From Clostridia bacterium (GTDB lineage Bacteria > Bacillota > Clostridia > Oscillospirales > Acutalibacteraceae): 64,000 nt of DNA. This document shows, one piece after another, positions 9,412-18,686 of this stretch (the first letter of the stretch is position 1; each line of letters begins with the position of its first letter). Made by a program: the position numbers and the translations under genes. Where the stretch lies: contig JAFQON010000043.1 in NCBI GenBank assembly GCA_017403185.1, positions 1 to 64,000 on the forward strand, given 5' to 3'. A model generated the notes under the pieces. The model made no database searches, was not told where the DNA came from, and saw only the letters and a list, made by a program, of their open reading frames with translations.

Positions 9412-10620
9412 ATGTTTGATTACGATGGACTTAACTTTGACTTTGACGGTGACGGTGTAAACGATTCTCTTGCTCAGGGTGCAGACCTTGACGGTGACGG
9501 CATTGAAGACGGAATGCAGTTTTTGATTGATTCCGACGGTGACGGAGCAATCGATATGATTTATGAAGAATATGACATGAACGCTGACGGTGCAGTGGAT
9601 GTTGCTTATGCCGAAACAGACACAAACGGCGACGGAGTTCTTGACACTGCGGTTCTTGAGCAGGATACAAACTTTGACGGCTACACAGACGAAGTTACTG
9701 TAGGCTATGATTACAACGGTGACGGTGAATTTGACGAGGTTGTTTCAGACTCTGCGGCTGCTGCTGAGCCCGAATACGCAAATTACAGCGAGGACACATC
9801 AACCGATTATGCCGCTCAGGGCACCACTGTTGACCTTAACGGTGACGGCATTGACGATGCGTTCGTTCAGGAAGCAGATGCAGACGGCGACGGCGTTGCA
9901 GACGGCTTTCAGTATTTAATCGATACCGACGGTGACGGCAATATCGATTCTCTTTATGAAGAATATGATATGAACGGTGACGGTGCAGTGGATGTTGCTT
10001 ATGCCGAAACAGACACAAACGGCGACGGTGCTGTTGACACGGCAGTTCTTGAGCAGGATACAGATTTTGACGGCTACACAGACGAAGTAATAACAGGCTA
10101 TGACTATGACGGCGACGGTATTTTTGATGATGTTGTAACTGACTCTGCGGCTGCTGCGACCACCGAAGTTGCTGTTGAAGCAGATTATGCAGCCGCCACT
10201 GCGGACCTTGACGGTGACGGCATTGATGATGCGTTTGTTCAGGAGGTAGATCTTGACGGTGACGGCGAAACAGACGGCTTTCAGTATTTGATTGATTCTG
10301 ACGGTGACGGCAACATTGACACAGTGTATGAAGAATTTGACATTCATCAGGACGGAACACCTGATGTTGTTGCAATAACAACTGATTCTGACGGTGACGG
10401 TGTTCTCGACACAACAGTTTTAGAGCAGGATACCAATAATGACGGAATAACCGATTTTGTTGCAGAGAGTGCAGACCTTGACGGTGACGGCATTATGGAA
10501 TCGTTGGTAACTTCGATTGATACCGATTATGATGATGATATTGATACAGTAAGAGCAACATCGGACCTTGACGGTGACGGATATCAGGATTATATGTACG
10601 AAGAGTCATTCGTTGACTCT
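9412..10620 (+). repeat. internal duplication in coding DNA
   Basis: Blocks of about 400 bp repeat nearly unchanged at DNA level: 9561-9700 matches 9960-10100 with only scattered changes, and a third, more diverged copy begins near 10200. This points to recent in-frame expansion of the DxDGDG array. Confidence 0.8.
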
Positions 10621-11346
10621 GACGGCGACGGTGTGGATGACACATTTATCGTTCGTGCAGACGAAAATCTTGACGGCGTGTTTGATGCTGTTGAAATTTA
10701 TGAATATGATGCCGATACAGGCGCAATCGAATTTGTTCCCCTTGATGAATCGGACTTCACATATGAACCCGTTAACATCGATGTTGAGAATTTTGACCCC
10801 TCTCAGGCAGATTCCGATAAGGTAGTCGGTGACCCCGGCGAAGCAATGGAGCATTGGGAAAATCAGGGCGATACAAACAGATGCGCTCTCTATTCTCAGC
10901 TTTTTGTAATCGAAGAGGTTACAGGTCAGGAGATTGATATTGAGGAGCTTGCTGATGTTGCTGAAGCAAACGGCTGGTTCACCGAAGAGGGCGGTACACC
11001 TGCAGCAGATATGAACAAGATTCTTGAATACTACGGCGTAGAAAATGAAATGAGCTACGGCAATGATATTGACGATATCATCAAGTGCCTTGAAAATGAC
11101 GGCAAGGTTATCGTTTCAATTGATGCCGACGAAGTATGGTATGAAGAGAACAGCGGTCTTTACGCTCCCGATGACGGTGCCGACCACGCAGTTCAGGTTA
11201 TCGGTATTGACTACAGCGACCCCGACAATCCCATGGTAATCCTTAACGATTCAGGTCATCCCGACGGCTGCGGCGAAATGGTTCCCCTTGATGATTTTGT
11301 TGACGCATGGGAAGACAGCGGCTGCCAGATGATAGCTGTAATGTAA
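9412..11346 (+). CDS. DxDGDG-repeat protein with C39-like peptidase domain
   Basis: A very acidic 644-residue protein with two parts. Residues 1-450 are about 25 calcium-loop motifs of EF-hand or thrombospondin-3 type (DLDGDGIDD, DTDGDGNID, DMNGDGAVD), spaced about 15-16 residues and grouped in three larger blocks of roughly 130 residues. Residues 480-644 look like a papain-fold C39-type peptidase: Cys491 in NRCALYSQ, His592 in DHAVQVIGID, Asp613 in LNDSG. No signal peptide or membrane segment is visible, which is odd for calcium-loop proteins; export, if any, is non-classical. It heads the block with three dynamin-like GTPases. The peptidase may process a partner or be a catalytically altered binding module. 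Confidence 0.8.
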   Translation: MFDYDGLNFDFDGDGVNDSLAQGADLDGDGIEDGMQFLIDSDGDGAIDMIYEEYDMNADGAVDVAYAETDTNGDGVLDTAVLEQDTNFDGYTDEVTVGYDYNGDGEFDEVVSDSAAAAEPEYANYSEDTSTDYAAQGTTVDLNGDGIDDAFVQEADADGDGVADGFQYLIDTDGDGNIDSLYEEYDMNGDGAVDVAYAETDTNGDGAVDTAVLEQDTDFDGYTDEVITGYDYDGDGIFDDVVTDSAAAATTEVAVEADYAAATADLDGDGIDDAFVQEVDLDGDGETDGFQYLIDSDGDGNIDTVYEEFDIHQDGTPDVVAITTDSDGDGVLDTTVLEQDTNNDGITDFVAESADLDGDGIMESLVTSIDTDYDDDIDTVRATSDLDGDGYQDYMYEESFVDSDGDGVDDTFIVRADENLDGVFDAVEIYEYDADTGAIEFVPLDESDFTYEPVNIDVENFDPSQADSDKVVGDPGEAMEHWENQGDTNRCALYSQLFVIEEVTGQEIDIEELADVAEANGWFTEEGGTPAADMNKILEYYGVENEMSYGNDIDDIIKCLENDGKVIVSIDADEVWYEENSGLYAPDDGADHAVQVIGIDYSDPDNPMVILNDSGHPDGCGEMVPLDDFVDAWEDSGCQMIAVM

Positions 11347-11367
11347 TAAGATAAGGAAGGTTTAGAA

Positions 11368-11667
11368 ATGAATAAAGAATTTTTTCAGGTCGTGTTCAGA
11401 AGACCTACGGATAAGCTGCTTACTCAGGGTTCGTTCATGTATAACAACGGAAAAATTACTTTGTCAAAATATAAGAGTGTGCTTTTTCGCACATTGAGAA
11501 ATCAGGAAACAGTAATGGAGTTCACTGAGAATGATATTGCAGAGTGCAGAAACGGTGAAATAAAAGGCTACACTTCGGTAAGATTCATTCTCACAAGCGG
11601 AGAAATGATTGATGTTTCATTAACAAAAAATGTTGCGGAATATTTTCTTCAGACAAAACATAAATAA
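11368..11667 (+). CDS. small protein of unknown function, possible PH/GRAM-like fold
   Basis: A 99-residue soluble protein, not recognised with certainty. Its strand-rich layout (QGSFMYNNGKITLSKYKSVLFRT, then VMEFTENDIAECR, then SVRFILTSGEMIDVSL and a short C-terminal helix) resembles a small PH- or GRAM-type domain, which in other proteins binds membrane lipids. That fits its place before three membrane-acting GTPases, but the fold call is my guess. The ribosome site is AAGGAAGG. It lies 21 bp after the C39-like gene. Confidence 0.6.
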   Translation: MNKEFFQVVFRRPTDKLLTQGSFMYNNGKITLSKYKSVLFRTLRNQETVMEFTENDIAECRNGEIKGYTSVRFILTSGEMIDVSLTKNVAEYFLQTKHK

Positions 11668-11714
11668 TCAAGCCGTAAAAGCTGTTATCACAGAGGAAAG
11701 GAACAATCACAATT

Positions 11715-12248
11715 ATGAACAAGAAAATTGACACAAAAAAATTACTCAAGAGCTTAAAGACCAACGATTTTGTTCTCAGCTGCAGAATGCCCATGGGCTA
11801 TTCCTACGGAATCCCCGTGCTTGAGGTTCGCAACGGTTATCTTTGCATGACGGTGCCTTATCTCAAATATCATGTTACCGGTGAGGTTGACAAAACCCTT
11901 GTTTATCCTGCAAGAAACACAATCACCATAAGCCTGCCCGATGAAAAAATCATTGCATTTGAGGATCTGAGATTCAACCCCAGATTTGCAAAGGTTAACT
12001 TCTCAATGCCTGTCGGTCTTTTCAGACCCGACAAGCTTAAGGAAATCAACAAGAAACAATATGAAGCTCTCAAAAACGAGCTCTATTCTCTCTATGATAA
12101 GCTTATTGATGCTCTGATTAACGACAAGCCCTTCAGCGAAGAGGATAACGCAAGGCTCGGTGAGCTGCTCAAGCTTCTTGTTGAGCCCTGTCTGTATCCC
12201 ATCTACAGAGCACTTGACCTTGATTTCTATAACAAATATCTTGTGTAA
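11715..12248 (+). CDS. conserved-context protein of unknown function
   Basis: A 177-residue soluble protein I do not recognise. The N-terminal half is beta-rich (LSCRMPMGYSYGIPVLEVRNGYLCMTVPYL, then TITISLPDEKIIAFEDL). The C-terminal half is helical (KKQYEALKNELYSLYDKLIDAL). There is no signal peptide, metal motif or catalytic pattern. It ends 8 bp before the first dynamin-like gene and so is translated with it. It may be an accessory subunit for the GTPases. Ribosome site AGAGGAAAGG. Confidence 0.65.
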   Translation: MNKKIDTKKLLKSLKTNDFVLSCRMPMGYSYGIPVLEVRNGYLCMTVPYLKYHVTGEVDKTLVYPARNTITISLPDEKIIAFEDLRFNPRFAKVNFSMPVGLFRPDKLKEINKKQYEALKNELYSLYDKLIDALINDKPFSEEDNARLGELLKLLVEPCLYPIYRALDLDFYNKYLV

Positions 12249-12256
12249 GGAGCATC

Positions 12257-14128
12257 ATGACAATGAAACCAATAAAAAACATTGATTTTTTCAAGAGCGA
12301 TAAATCGTCACTCAATGTTACCGGAACGGTTGAATGTGCGCCTGCAGAACAAAAAAAGCCTGCCGCTGTACGCAGAGAGAGGGTTGCACCGCTTCACATA
12401 AGCGGAGAGGCTGTTGAAACGCTTAAGATGATTGAAGAAACATTTGCAAAAAACGGCATGAAAAAGCCTGCTGCAAAAATTTCGGCAGTCTGCAAGCAGG
12501 CTTCGAGAGAAAGATTTGCGGTGGCGGTTGTCGGCGAATTCAGCAGAGGTAAGAGCACTTTTATTAACAAACTGCTTGACAAGGAGCTTCTGCCCGTTGC
12601 GGACCTTCCTACAACGGCGATTATGACACGAATCCGCAGCAACAGCACGGATACAATGGTGCTTGTTGATGAAAAGGGTGCAAAGGTCAAAACAATGCCT
12701 GCCAAGGCTTCATCGTGGGAAGGACTCGTTGCTGATAATTTCACCGATAATGACCCGAAGGGCGTTATGTTTGCGGGAATTGATAATGAATGGCTTGAAG
12801 CCAATTCGCTTGAAATCATAGATACTCCCGGTGCGGGTGACCTTGAAGAAAAGAGGGCAAAGGTAATCGGCGATGCTCTTGTGGGCTGTGACGGTGCAAT
12901 CATCACAATAAGCGCACTCTCGGCTCTGAGCATGAGCGAAAAGCTTTTTATTGAGCAGCGCCTCATTTCAAGAAAAACTCCGTTTCTTATGCTTATCATC
13001 ACAAAGCTTGACCTTGTGCCCTTTGAAGAGCGTGCAGAGGTTATCGGCTACATAAAACAAAAGCTTGATATGTGGGGAATGGATATTCCCGTATACGTGC
13101 CCTATGATGTTGAAATCTCCGTTGATACATATGACGGCATCATCGGCATGGATAAAGTGAAGGCGTGCGTTGAAGGCTGGGTACGCAATCCCGAAAGAGC
13201 AAGGCTCACCGAGGAATGGCTTCTTGCCCGTGCGGCACAGATTGTTGACGGCGAGATTGGAGCTCTCAACGAGCAGCTTGCGCTTCTCAGTGTCGATGAC
13301 AGCAAGAGAAAAGAGCTTATCGAAGAGAAAAAACGCCTTCTCTCAAAGGCTAAAATTGCATGGGAGGACACAAGGATAAAGTTGCTGCAGAAATGCAATG
13401 ATTGCTACAGCCTTTTCCTTGAAAAGGTTGAGGAATCAAAGGCTTCTATTGTTGAAAGGCTGCAGTTTGAAGCTTCTCACAGCAATAACCTTCAGAAATG
13501 GTGGGCAGAGGATTACCCCTACCGCCTGAAGATTGAGCTTACCAATATGTCGGTCAGCATTGAAAATGTTGTTTCAAGAAGGTTTTCCGACGATGCAAGG
13601 TGGTTCAATTCATTGCTTGAGCAGCAGTTCAAGTCCCATGTAATATATGACAGCGGCAGAATTACCGACAAAACCTTCTTCAATGCTACCGAAATCAATT
13701 CGGTTGAGCTTGAGGACCTCAACAAAAAACGCATCATGGCCCGTGTGGGCACAACGGCAGTCAGCCTTGCACTTTATCCCATTTGTGCTGCGGTGGGCTT
13801 TATGCCTCTTATTGCAACAATGGGTGTGAGCACAGGCTCAAGCATCATCACCGAAAAGGTGTTTGGCGGCAAAGTTGAAAAGCAGCGTCAGACAGTCAAG
13901 GATGCAATAGCAGTGAATGTTCCTCAGATGATTGACAGCTCCATCAAGGACAGCGAGGGCAGGCTCAAGGCGATTTATGATGAGGTTATCAAATCCGCCG
14001 TTGAAAAAGAAAACGAATGGCTCGAGGCTCAGTATGCGGCAATTGAGAATTCAATAAAGCCTGAAAACACTCAGCAGAAAGCAAAGGTTGAAGCACTTAT
14101 AAACACATTAAAAGAATTTACAAAATAA
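12257..14128 (+). CDS. dynamin-like GTPase, first of three
   Basis: A 623-residue bacterial dynamin-family protein, expected to bind membrane and remodel it on GTP hydrolysis. The GTPase motifs are GEFSRGKS (93-100), a switch threonine in LPTTAIMTRI, DTPGAGD (189-195) and TKLD (249-252). A helical stalk with coiled-coil stretches follows from about 330. A hydrophobic segment at about 500-535 (GTTAVSLALYPICAAVGFMPLIATMGV) is a likely membrane paddle, then a returning helix. The start MTM has AAGGAG upstream. It lies 8 bp after the 177-residue gene and 12 bp before the second dynamin gene. The low-complexity basic N-terminal 45 residues are extra. Confidence 0.9.
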   Translation: MTMKPIKNIDFFKSDKSSLNVTGTVECAPAEQKKPAAVRRERVAPLHISGEAVETLKMIEETFAKNGMKKPAAKISAVCKQASRERFAVAVVGEFSRGKSTFINKLLDKELLPVADLPTTAIMTRIRSNSTDTMVLVDEKGAKVKTMPAKASSWEGLVADNFTDNDPKGVMFAGIDNEWLEANSLEIIDTPGAGDLEEKRAKVIGDALVGCDGAIITISALSALSMSEKLFIEQRLISRKTPFLMLIITKLDLVPFEERAEVIGYIKQKLDMWGMDIPVYVPYDVEISVDTYDGIIGMDKVKACVEGWVRNPERARLTEEWLLARAAQIVDGEIGALNEQLALLSVDDSKRKELIEEKKRLLSKAKIAWEDTRIKLLQKCNDCYSLFLEKVEESKASIVERLQFEASHSNNLQKWWAEDYPYRLKIELTNMSVSIENVVSRRFSDDARWFNSLLEQQFKSHVIYDSGRITDKTFFNATEINSVELEDLNKKRIMARVGTTAVSLALYPICAAVGFMPLIATMGVSTGSSIITEKVFGGKVEKQRQTVKDAIAVNVPQMIDSSIKDSEGRLKAIYDEVIKSAVEKENEWLEAQYAAIENSIKPENTQQKAKVEALINTLKEFTK

Positions 14129-14140
14129 AGGGGTATTAAA

Positions 14141-16174
14141 ATGGAAAACACAAACACAAACACCAACTACACTCAGTATGCGGATTACAAGAAAAAGCAG
14201 AGTGAGCTTGCAGGGCTTATGGACAGCGCAGCAGGCGTTATCTCTGAGCTCAACATGAACAACTACAAACAGAATCTTGAATCACTTGCAGAAAAGGTGC
14301 ACAATGAAACCTTCAAAATCATGGTTGTGGGCACCTTCAAAAACGGCAAATCAACATTTATCAATTCCTTCCTCGGCGAGTCGGTTCTCCCTGCTTATGC
14401 AATTCCCACCACGGCGGTTATCAATGAGGTGAAGTGGGGCAAGGATAAAAAGGCTGTTGTTCACTTCAAAAATCCTCTTCCCGAAACCCTTCCCACGACT
14501 CTTCCCGCAAAGGCACTCGAGCATATCAGTTCATTCAACAAAACCGATGTTCCTCCTCTTGAAATTCCCTATGATGAAATTGAGGCTTATGCGGTTATTC
14601 CCTTCGGTTCAAGCCCTTCTGAAATGATTCTTGAAAGCCCCTATGAGAAGATTGAGCTTTTCTGGCCCCTTCCTCTTCTTGAAAACGGTATTGAGATTAT
14701 TGACTCCCCGGGTCTTAATGAGCACGAAACAAGAACAAAGGTAACAATGGACTACCTTGCAAAGGCAGATGCAATCCTCTTTGTTCTCAATTCTCTTGCC
14801 GCCTGCTCTCAGGAGGAAATGCGCTTTATCGAAAACAACCTTAAATCTCAGGGCTTCACAGACCCCTTCTTTGTAGTCAACAGATTTGACTGCATCCCCG
14901 AGGGTCAGCGTGAAATGATGAAGAACTTTGTAAACACAAAGCTTAAGGGCTATTCAAGCAACGAAATTCACTTTGTTTCAGCTCTCAATGCTCTTGAAGG
15001 CAAGCAGCAGAATGACGATGCAAAGTTTGAAGCATCGGGCATGAAGGCATTTGAAGAAAGGCTTTCAGAATTCCTTACAAAGGAAAAGGGCAAGGCAAAG
15101 CTTGCTCAGCCTGCAAGAGAGCTCAAGAGAATTCTTAATGACGAAGCTCTTTTCAAGGTTATTCCCTCACAGCGTGCCATTCTTTCAACATCACTCGACG
15201 AGGTCAAGGCACGCTACGAAAAGGCTCAGCCCGCTCTTGCTGACCTTAAAATCAAAAAAGAGCAGGTATACAACAAGCTCCTTCTCAGAATCGAGCAGAG
15301 CAAGCCCGAATTCAGAAGAGCCATTGCTCATAACTACACAACCCTTGTTGACAGCATTGCAGCATGGGTTGACGAAACAGAGCCTCAAACAAAAATCGGT
15401 CTTGTCCCAACGAAGGATAAAATATCTGCTGTTACAACAGAAATTTCAGATATTGTTATTGAAAAAATAGAAGATAACCAGATTGAATGGAAAACATCTG
15501 TGCTTGAACCTCTTATCCGTGAAAAAGGCGATGAGCTTCTGGGCTCTGTTGAGGCTGATGTTGATGCCATTTTTGCTGAAATCGACACTATCAATGTTGA
15601 TGTGAGCGGCAAAGAGTATGATACAAATTCTGTTCCCACTTGGCAGAGAGTTGCAGGCGTGCTTGGCGGTCTTGCACTCGGGGATCTTGGTCTTGCTTTC
15701 TCGGGTGGTATGCACGGTATCGGTAAGGAATTTGTAAAAACCCTTGCACTTGAGTGCGGAGCTTACTTTATTCTTGGTGCACTGGGTCTATTTAATCCCG
15801 TAACATTTATCGCTGTTATTGCTGCGGCAATCTTAGGTAATATGTGGAGAGGTCAAAATCAGGCTGTAGAAAAGATAAAGCTTCAGATGAAAGATGAACT
15901 CATCAAGCAGATAAGTGAAACATCGGAAGCCAATACAGACAACATTGTCAACTCAATCACAGAGAAGTTTATTGAGGTTTCAAAGCTTGTTACAACTGCT
16001 CTTGATACCGAAATCACCGAAACAGAAAATCAGATTAAGGCTATCATTGAAGAGATGGATAAGGGCAACGAAAACATAAACGAAAGAAACAACATCATCA
16101 GCAAGTGCGAAGAAGACGCAAAAGAGCTCAGCGGCAAGCTTGATAATCTTATCTTCAGCCTTGTTGAAGAATAA
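14141..16174 (+). CDS. dynamin-like GTPase, second of three
   Basis: A 677-residue dynamin-family protein, clearly diverged from its neighbours. P-loop GTFKNGKS (64-71), DSPGLNE (188-194), and NRFD (247-250) in place of T/NKxD. The long helical middle (about 310-500) is followed by a hydrophobic region at about 515-570 (VLGGLALGDLGLAFSGG, then YFILGALGLFNPVTFIAVIAAAILG), a probable membrane-insertion element. The final 100 residues are coiled coil. Tandem dynamin-like proteins often act as hetero-oligomers in known bacterial pairs, so this may co-assemble with the other two. It ends 16 bp before the third. Confidence 0.9.
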   Translation: MENTNTNTNYTQYADYKKKQSELAGLMDSAAGVISELNMNNYKQNLESLAEKVHNETFKIMVVGTFKNGKSTFINSFLGESVLPAYAIPTTAVINEVKWGKDKKAVVHFKNPLPETLPTTLPAKALEHISSFNKTDVPPLEIPYDEIEAYAVIPFGSSPSEMILESPYEKIELFWPLPLLENGIEIIDSPGLNEHETRTKVTMDYLAKADAILFVLNSLAACSQEEMRFIENNLKSQGFTDPFFVVNRFDCIPEGQREMMKNFVNTKLKGYSSNEIHFVSALNALEGKQQNDDAKFEASGMKAFEERLSEFLTKEKGKAKLAQPARELKRILNDEALFKVIPSQRAILSTSLDEVKARYEKAQPALADLKIKKEQVYNKLLLRIEQSKPEFRRAIAHNYTTLVDSIAAWVDETEPQTKIGLVPTKDKISAVTTEISDIVIEKIEDNQIEWKTSVLEPLIREKGDELLGSVEADVDAIFAEIDTINVDVSGKEYDTNSVPTWQRVAGVLGGLALGDLGLAFSGGMHGIGKEFVKTLALECGAYFILGALGLFNPVTFIAVIAAAILGNMWRGQNQAVEKIKLQMKDELIKQISETSEANTDNIVNSITEKFIEVSKLVTTALDTEITETENQIKAIIEEMDKGNENINERNNIISKCEEDAKELSGKLDNLIFSLVEE

Positions 16175-16190
16175 GGGGTAGAATTACGGG

Positions 16191-18122
16191 ATGAAGGCAG
16201 ATGTCGTAAAGCATAAAAGCATTGTTGCGGATGAAAATTATTTTGAAACAGAAAATCTGGGGCAGATAGTCGATATCGACAGCCACCTTGATTTCCTTAA
16301 AAATGTTTCCGAAAAATATATCCACAAAAAAGAAGATAAAAAGAATTTTAAAGAGCTTCTGACCGCCGCAGAGCGCAAGCAGACGGATAAGCTGCTCAAC
16401 ATGAGCGTTATCGGCGAATTCTCGGGCGGCAAAAGCACCTTTATCAATGCTCTTATGCGCAGCGAGCTGCTTTCAGCCTGTTCACTTCAGGGCACAACGG
16501 TTGCAAACACCGTTATTGAATACTCAAAGGATTATTCAATAAAGCTCATTTTCAAAAAGGGCAAGCCTCAAAAAGAAAAATTCAATTCGCTTGAAGAGCT
16601 TGCAAAAAAGGTTGATGAATACACAACCGACCCCGAATTCACCCGTAACCTTCATTCGGTTGAAATAGGCATACCTTCAGAAAACATAAAAGACAAATTC
16701 AGAATCATCGATACTCCGGGCACAAATTCGCTTGAGCTGTGGCATGAGGAGGTCACGAAAAACGCTCTCAGGGAGCTTTCGGATATCTCGGTAATCCTTA
16801 TGGATTCAACAAAGCCCTTTCCTCAATCACTCTGCAGCTTTGTGAGCGCAAATCTTGAAAAAATCCTGCCTCAGTGCGTGTTTGTGCTCACCAAATTTGA
16901 CCTGATTCCCGAAAAAGAGCAAAAAATGATGCTTTCTTATGCCAAAACAAAGGCTGAAAGCATCTTCGGGCTCAGTGATGCGCTTATTCTGCCGTTTTCT
17001 TCGATTGCCGTTCTTGAAGGCAACGAGGAGAGCGAGATGTATAAGCTTTCTGTTGAGAGTGAAAAGCGGCTGCTTGAATTTATGGGCAAAAAGAAAACCG
17101 TGGCTCAGCTCAAAAAGGTTATCTCGTTTGCAGATATGCTCTATGCTTCTGCTGAAGAAAATATAGATGCTGCTTCAAAAGATACGGAAAATCAGCTTGC
17201 ACTGCTTATGAAAACCAAGCAGACCGATCTTTCAGATTTCATAAGCAAGCAAAAAACGCAGCGAAATCAGGCGTTTCTTGACGAGGCCCGTGCAGCCGAA
17301 GCTGAAATGACCGAGGAAATGATGCGCCTTGCAACAGTTGCAATGAAGAGTGTGGTTGCGGATATTGAAAGCCAGACTACAATAGATGATTTAAAAAAAT
17401 ATGTCAACGCTTCTCTTGCAGGAAATTGTCAGAAGAAGGTTCAGGCCATTGCCGATTGTGTTGATGCCAAGAGCAACGGGCTTTTTGAAAGCTCGGTTTT
17501 GCAGGTTTTACTTTTTCAGGATGAATTCAAAAAATTATTTGAAGAGCTGCAGATACTTGATTTTGACTTTGAAAAGCATGCAAATAAGCGCTCTATGCAG
17601 ATTTATGCCCCCGTTAATCATATGTCGGGCACTCAGAAATTTGTTTCGAATGAGCTCAGCAAGGAAAATTATGCGTTTTTCGGCGGAGCGGCTGCAGGTG
17701 CAGCGGTCGGCACAGTGATTCTTCCCGTTGTGGGCACGGTAATCGGTGCGGTTGCAGGCTTTTTTGCGGGTGGCTTTTTCAGCCCGAAGATTGAAAAGGT
17801 AAGGCAGCAAACCATAGATAAGGTAAGGCCGAGCCTGAATTCTTATATCAACAGCACATGCAACAGCCTGGCAAACGGTTTCAAAAGCAGGATAAAGCAG
17901 TTGTCTGACAGCATTGAAAAAGAAATTGATGCCTACTACACCGCTTACAAAGAAACGGTTGATGAAAAAATTACTGAGGAGACGAATAAAAAGGCGGATA
18001 TAATGAATAAAATTAACAGTATAAAAGCCGATTTGGAAGAGGTTAAAAACAGGAAGCATATTCTTGCTTCTGCAGAAAAACAAATTGATTTGATCGGCAG
18101 AAAGGAGAATGACATTGAATAA
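16191..18122 (+). CDS. dynamin-like GTPase, third of three
   Basis: A 643-residue dynamin-family protein. P-loop GEFSGGKS (75-82), DTPGTNS (174-180), TKFD (234-237). It has a long helical stalk, then a glycine/alanine-rich hydrophobic hairpin at about 500-530 (GGAAAGAAVGTVILPVVGTVIGAVAGFFAGGFF) resembling a glycine-zipper membrane segment, then a coiled-coil C-terminus. The ribosome site is weak (AAGGGGTAG). Its end overlaps the start of the small hydrophobic protein downstream, so the two are translationally coupled. Confidence 0.9.
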   Translation: MKADVVKHKSIVADENYFETENLGQIVDIDSHLDFLKNVSEKYIHKKEDKKNFKELLTAAERKQTDKLLNMSVIGEFSGGKSTFINALMRSELLSACSLQGTTVANTVIEYSKDYSIKLIFKKGKPQKEKFNSLEELAKKVDEYTTDPEFTRNLHSVEIGIPSENIKDKFRIIDTPGTNSLELWHEEVTKNALRELSDISVILMDSTKPFPQSLCSFVSANLEKILPQCVFVLTKFDLIPEKEQKMMLSYAKTKAESIFGLSDALILPFSSIAVLEGNEESEMYKLSVESEKRLLEFMGKKKTVAQLKKVISFADMLYASAEENIDAASKDTENQLALLMKTKQTDLSDFISKQKTQRNQAFLDEARAAEAEMTEEMMRLATVAMKSVVADIESQTTIDDLKKYVNASLAGNCQKKVQAIADCVDAKSNGLFESSVLQVLLFQDEFKKLFEELQILDFDFEKHANKRSMQIYAPVNHMSGTQKFVSNELSKENYAFFGGAAAGAAVGTVILPVVGTVIGAVAGFFAGGFFSPKIEKVRQQTIDKVRPSLNSYINSTCNSLANGFKSRIKQLSDSIEKEIDAYYTAYKETVDEKITEETNKKADIMNKINSIKADLEEVKNRKHILASAEKQIDLIGRKENDIE

Positions 18123-18633
18123 CAGAGAGAACTTTTTAAAGTGCTGGGACAAATTTTCGAAAAATCTCAGGGGAAAAATTCTCAATCAGACCGATAAGCA
18201 GAATTTCAGCTTCCCCGTGCTTAAGCTTATACTTGCTGAAGCTGTAACCGCTTGGGAAAACAAATATGACGAGTGCGGCAGGTGGCTCATTGATTACAGC
18301 AAGGAAAATCCCGAAAAAGGCGAGCTTATAAAGCAAATTCTGCTCAGAGATATGAAATTCACCGAGGTTACCGTTAAAAAAGGCAACTCACGCAATGCGG
18401 CGCTGCTTGCTTCGGTTGGCGTCGCGGCAGCAGGCTTCGGAATTTCACATTTTCTCAATGCAGGCACGGCGGCTACTGTTGCGGCAACTGTTCTGCCCGC
18501 AATTGCAGCTTACCCCACTGTTACTGCAACAACAAAAGCGGTGAACGGTAAAAAAGAAAGCGATACGCTTGAAGTTTACATGAGTCAGCTTGAAAAATTC
18601 AGGCTCAGCATTCTGAATGTTATTGATAATTGA
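18115..18633 (+). CDS. small hydrophobic helical protein, last gene of dynamin block
   Basis: About 172 residues, function unknown. The N-terminal half is helical and charged; two hydrophobic stretches follow (NAALLASVGVAAAGFGISHFL and AATVAATVLPAIAAYPTV), so it is likely membrane-associated. I start it at TTG 18115 because AAAGGAG at 18101-18107 has proper spacing to it, whereas the ATG at 18109 sits too close. The gene overlaps the third dynamin gene by 8 bp. It is the terminal gene before the strong terminator. A role as membrane anchor or effector of the dynamin set is inferred only from context. Confidence 0.7.
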   Translation: MNNRENFLKCWDKFSKNLRGKILNQTDKQNFSFPVLKLILAEAVTAWENKYDECGRWLIDYSKENPEKGELIKQILLRDMKFTEVTVKKGNSRNAALLASVGVAAAGFGISHFLNAGTAATVAATVLPAIAAYPTVTATTKAVNGKKESDTLEVYMSQLEKFRLSILNVIDN

Positions 18634-18648
18634 TTTTTGCAAAACGAA

Positions 18649-18686
18649 AACGGAGAATCTCAATCTGAGATTCTCCGTTGTTTTTT
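18649..18686. terminator. bidirectional terminator
   Basis: A perfect 14-bp stem (18649-18662 with 18666-18679) and loop ATC. There is an A-run on the left and GTTTTTT on the right. It closes the dynamin block and the convergent zinc-ribbon gene. Confidence 0.93.

Noticed and set aside
9836..10414. Long minus-strand frames opposite the DxDGDG array
   Set aside because: They mirror the regular codon pattern of the real gene and give His/Gln/Arg-rich nonsense.
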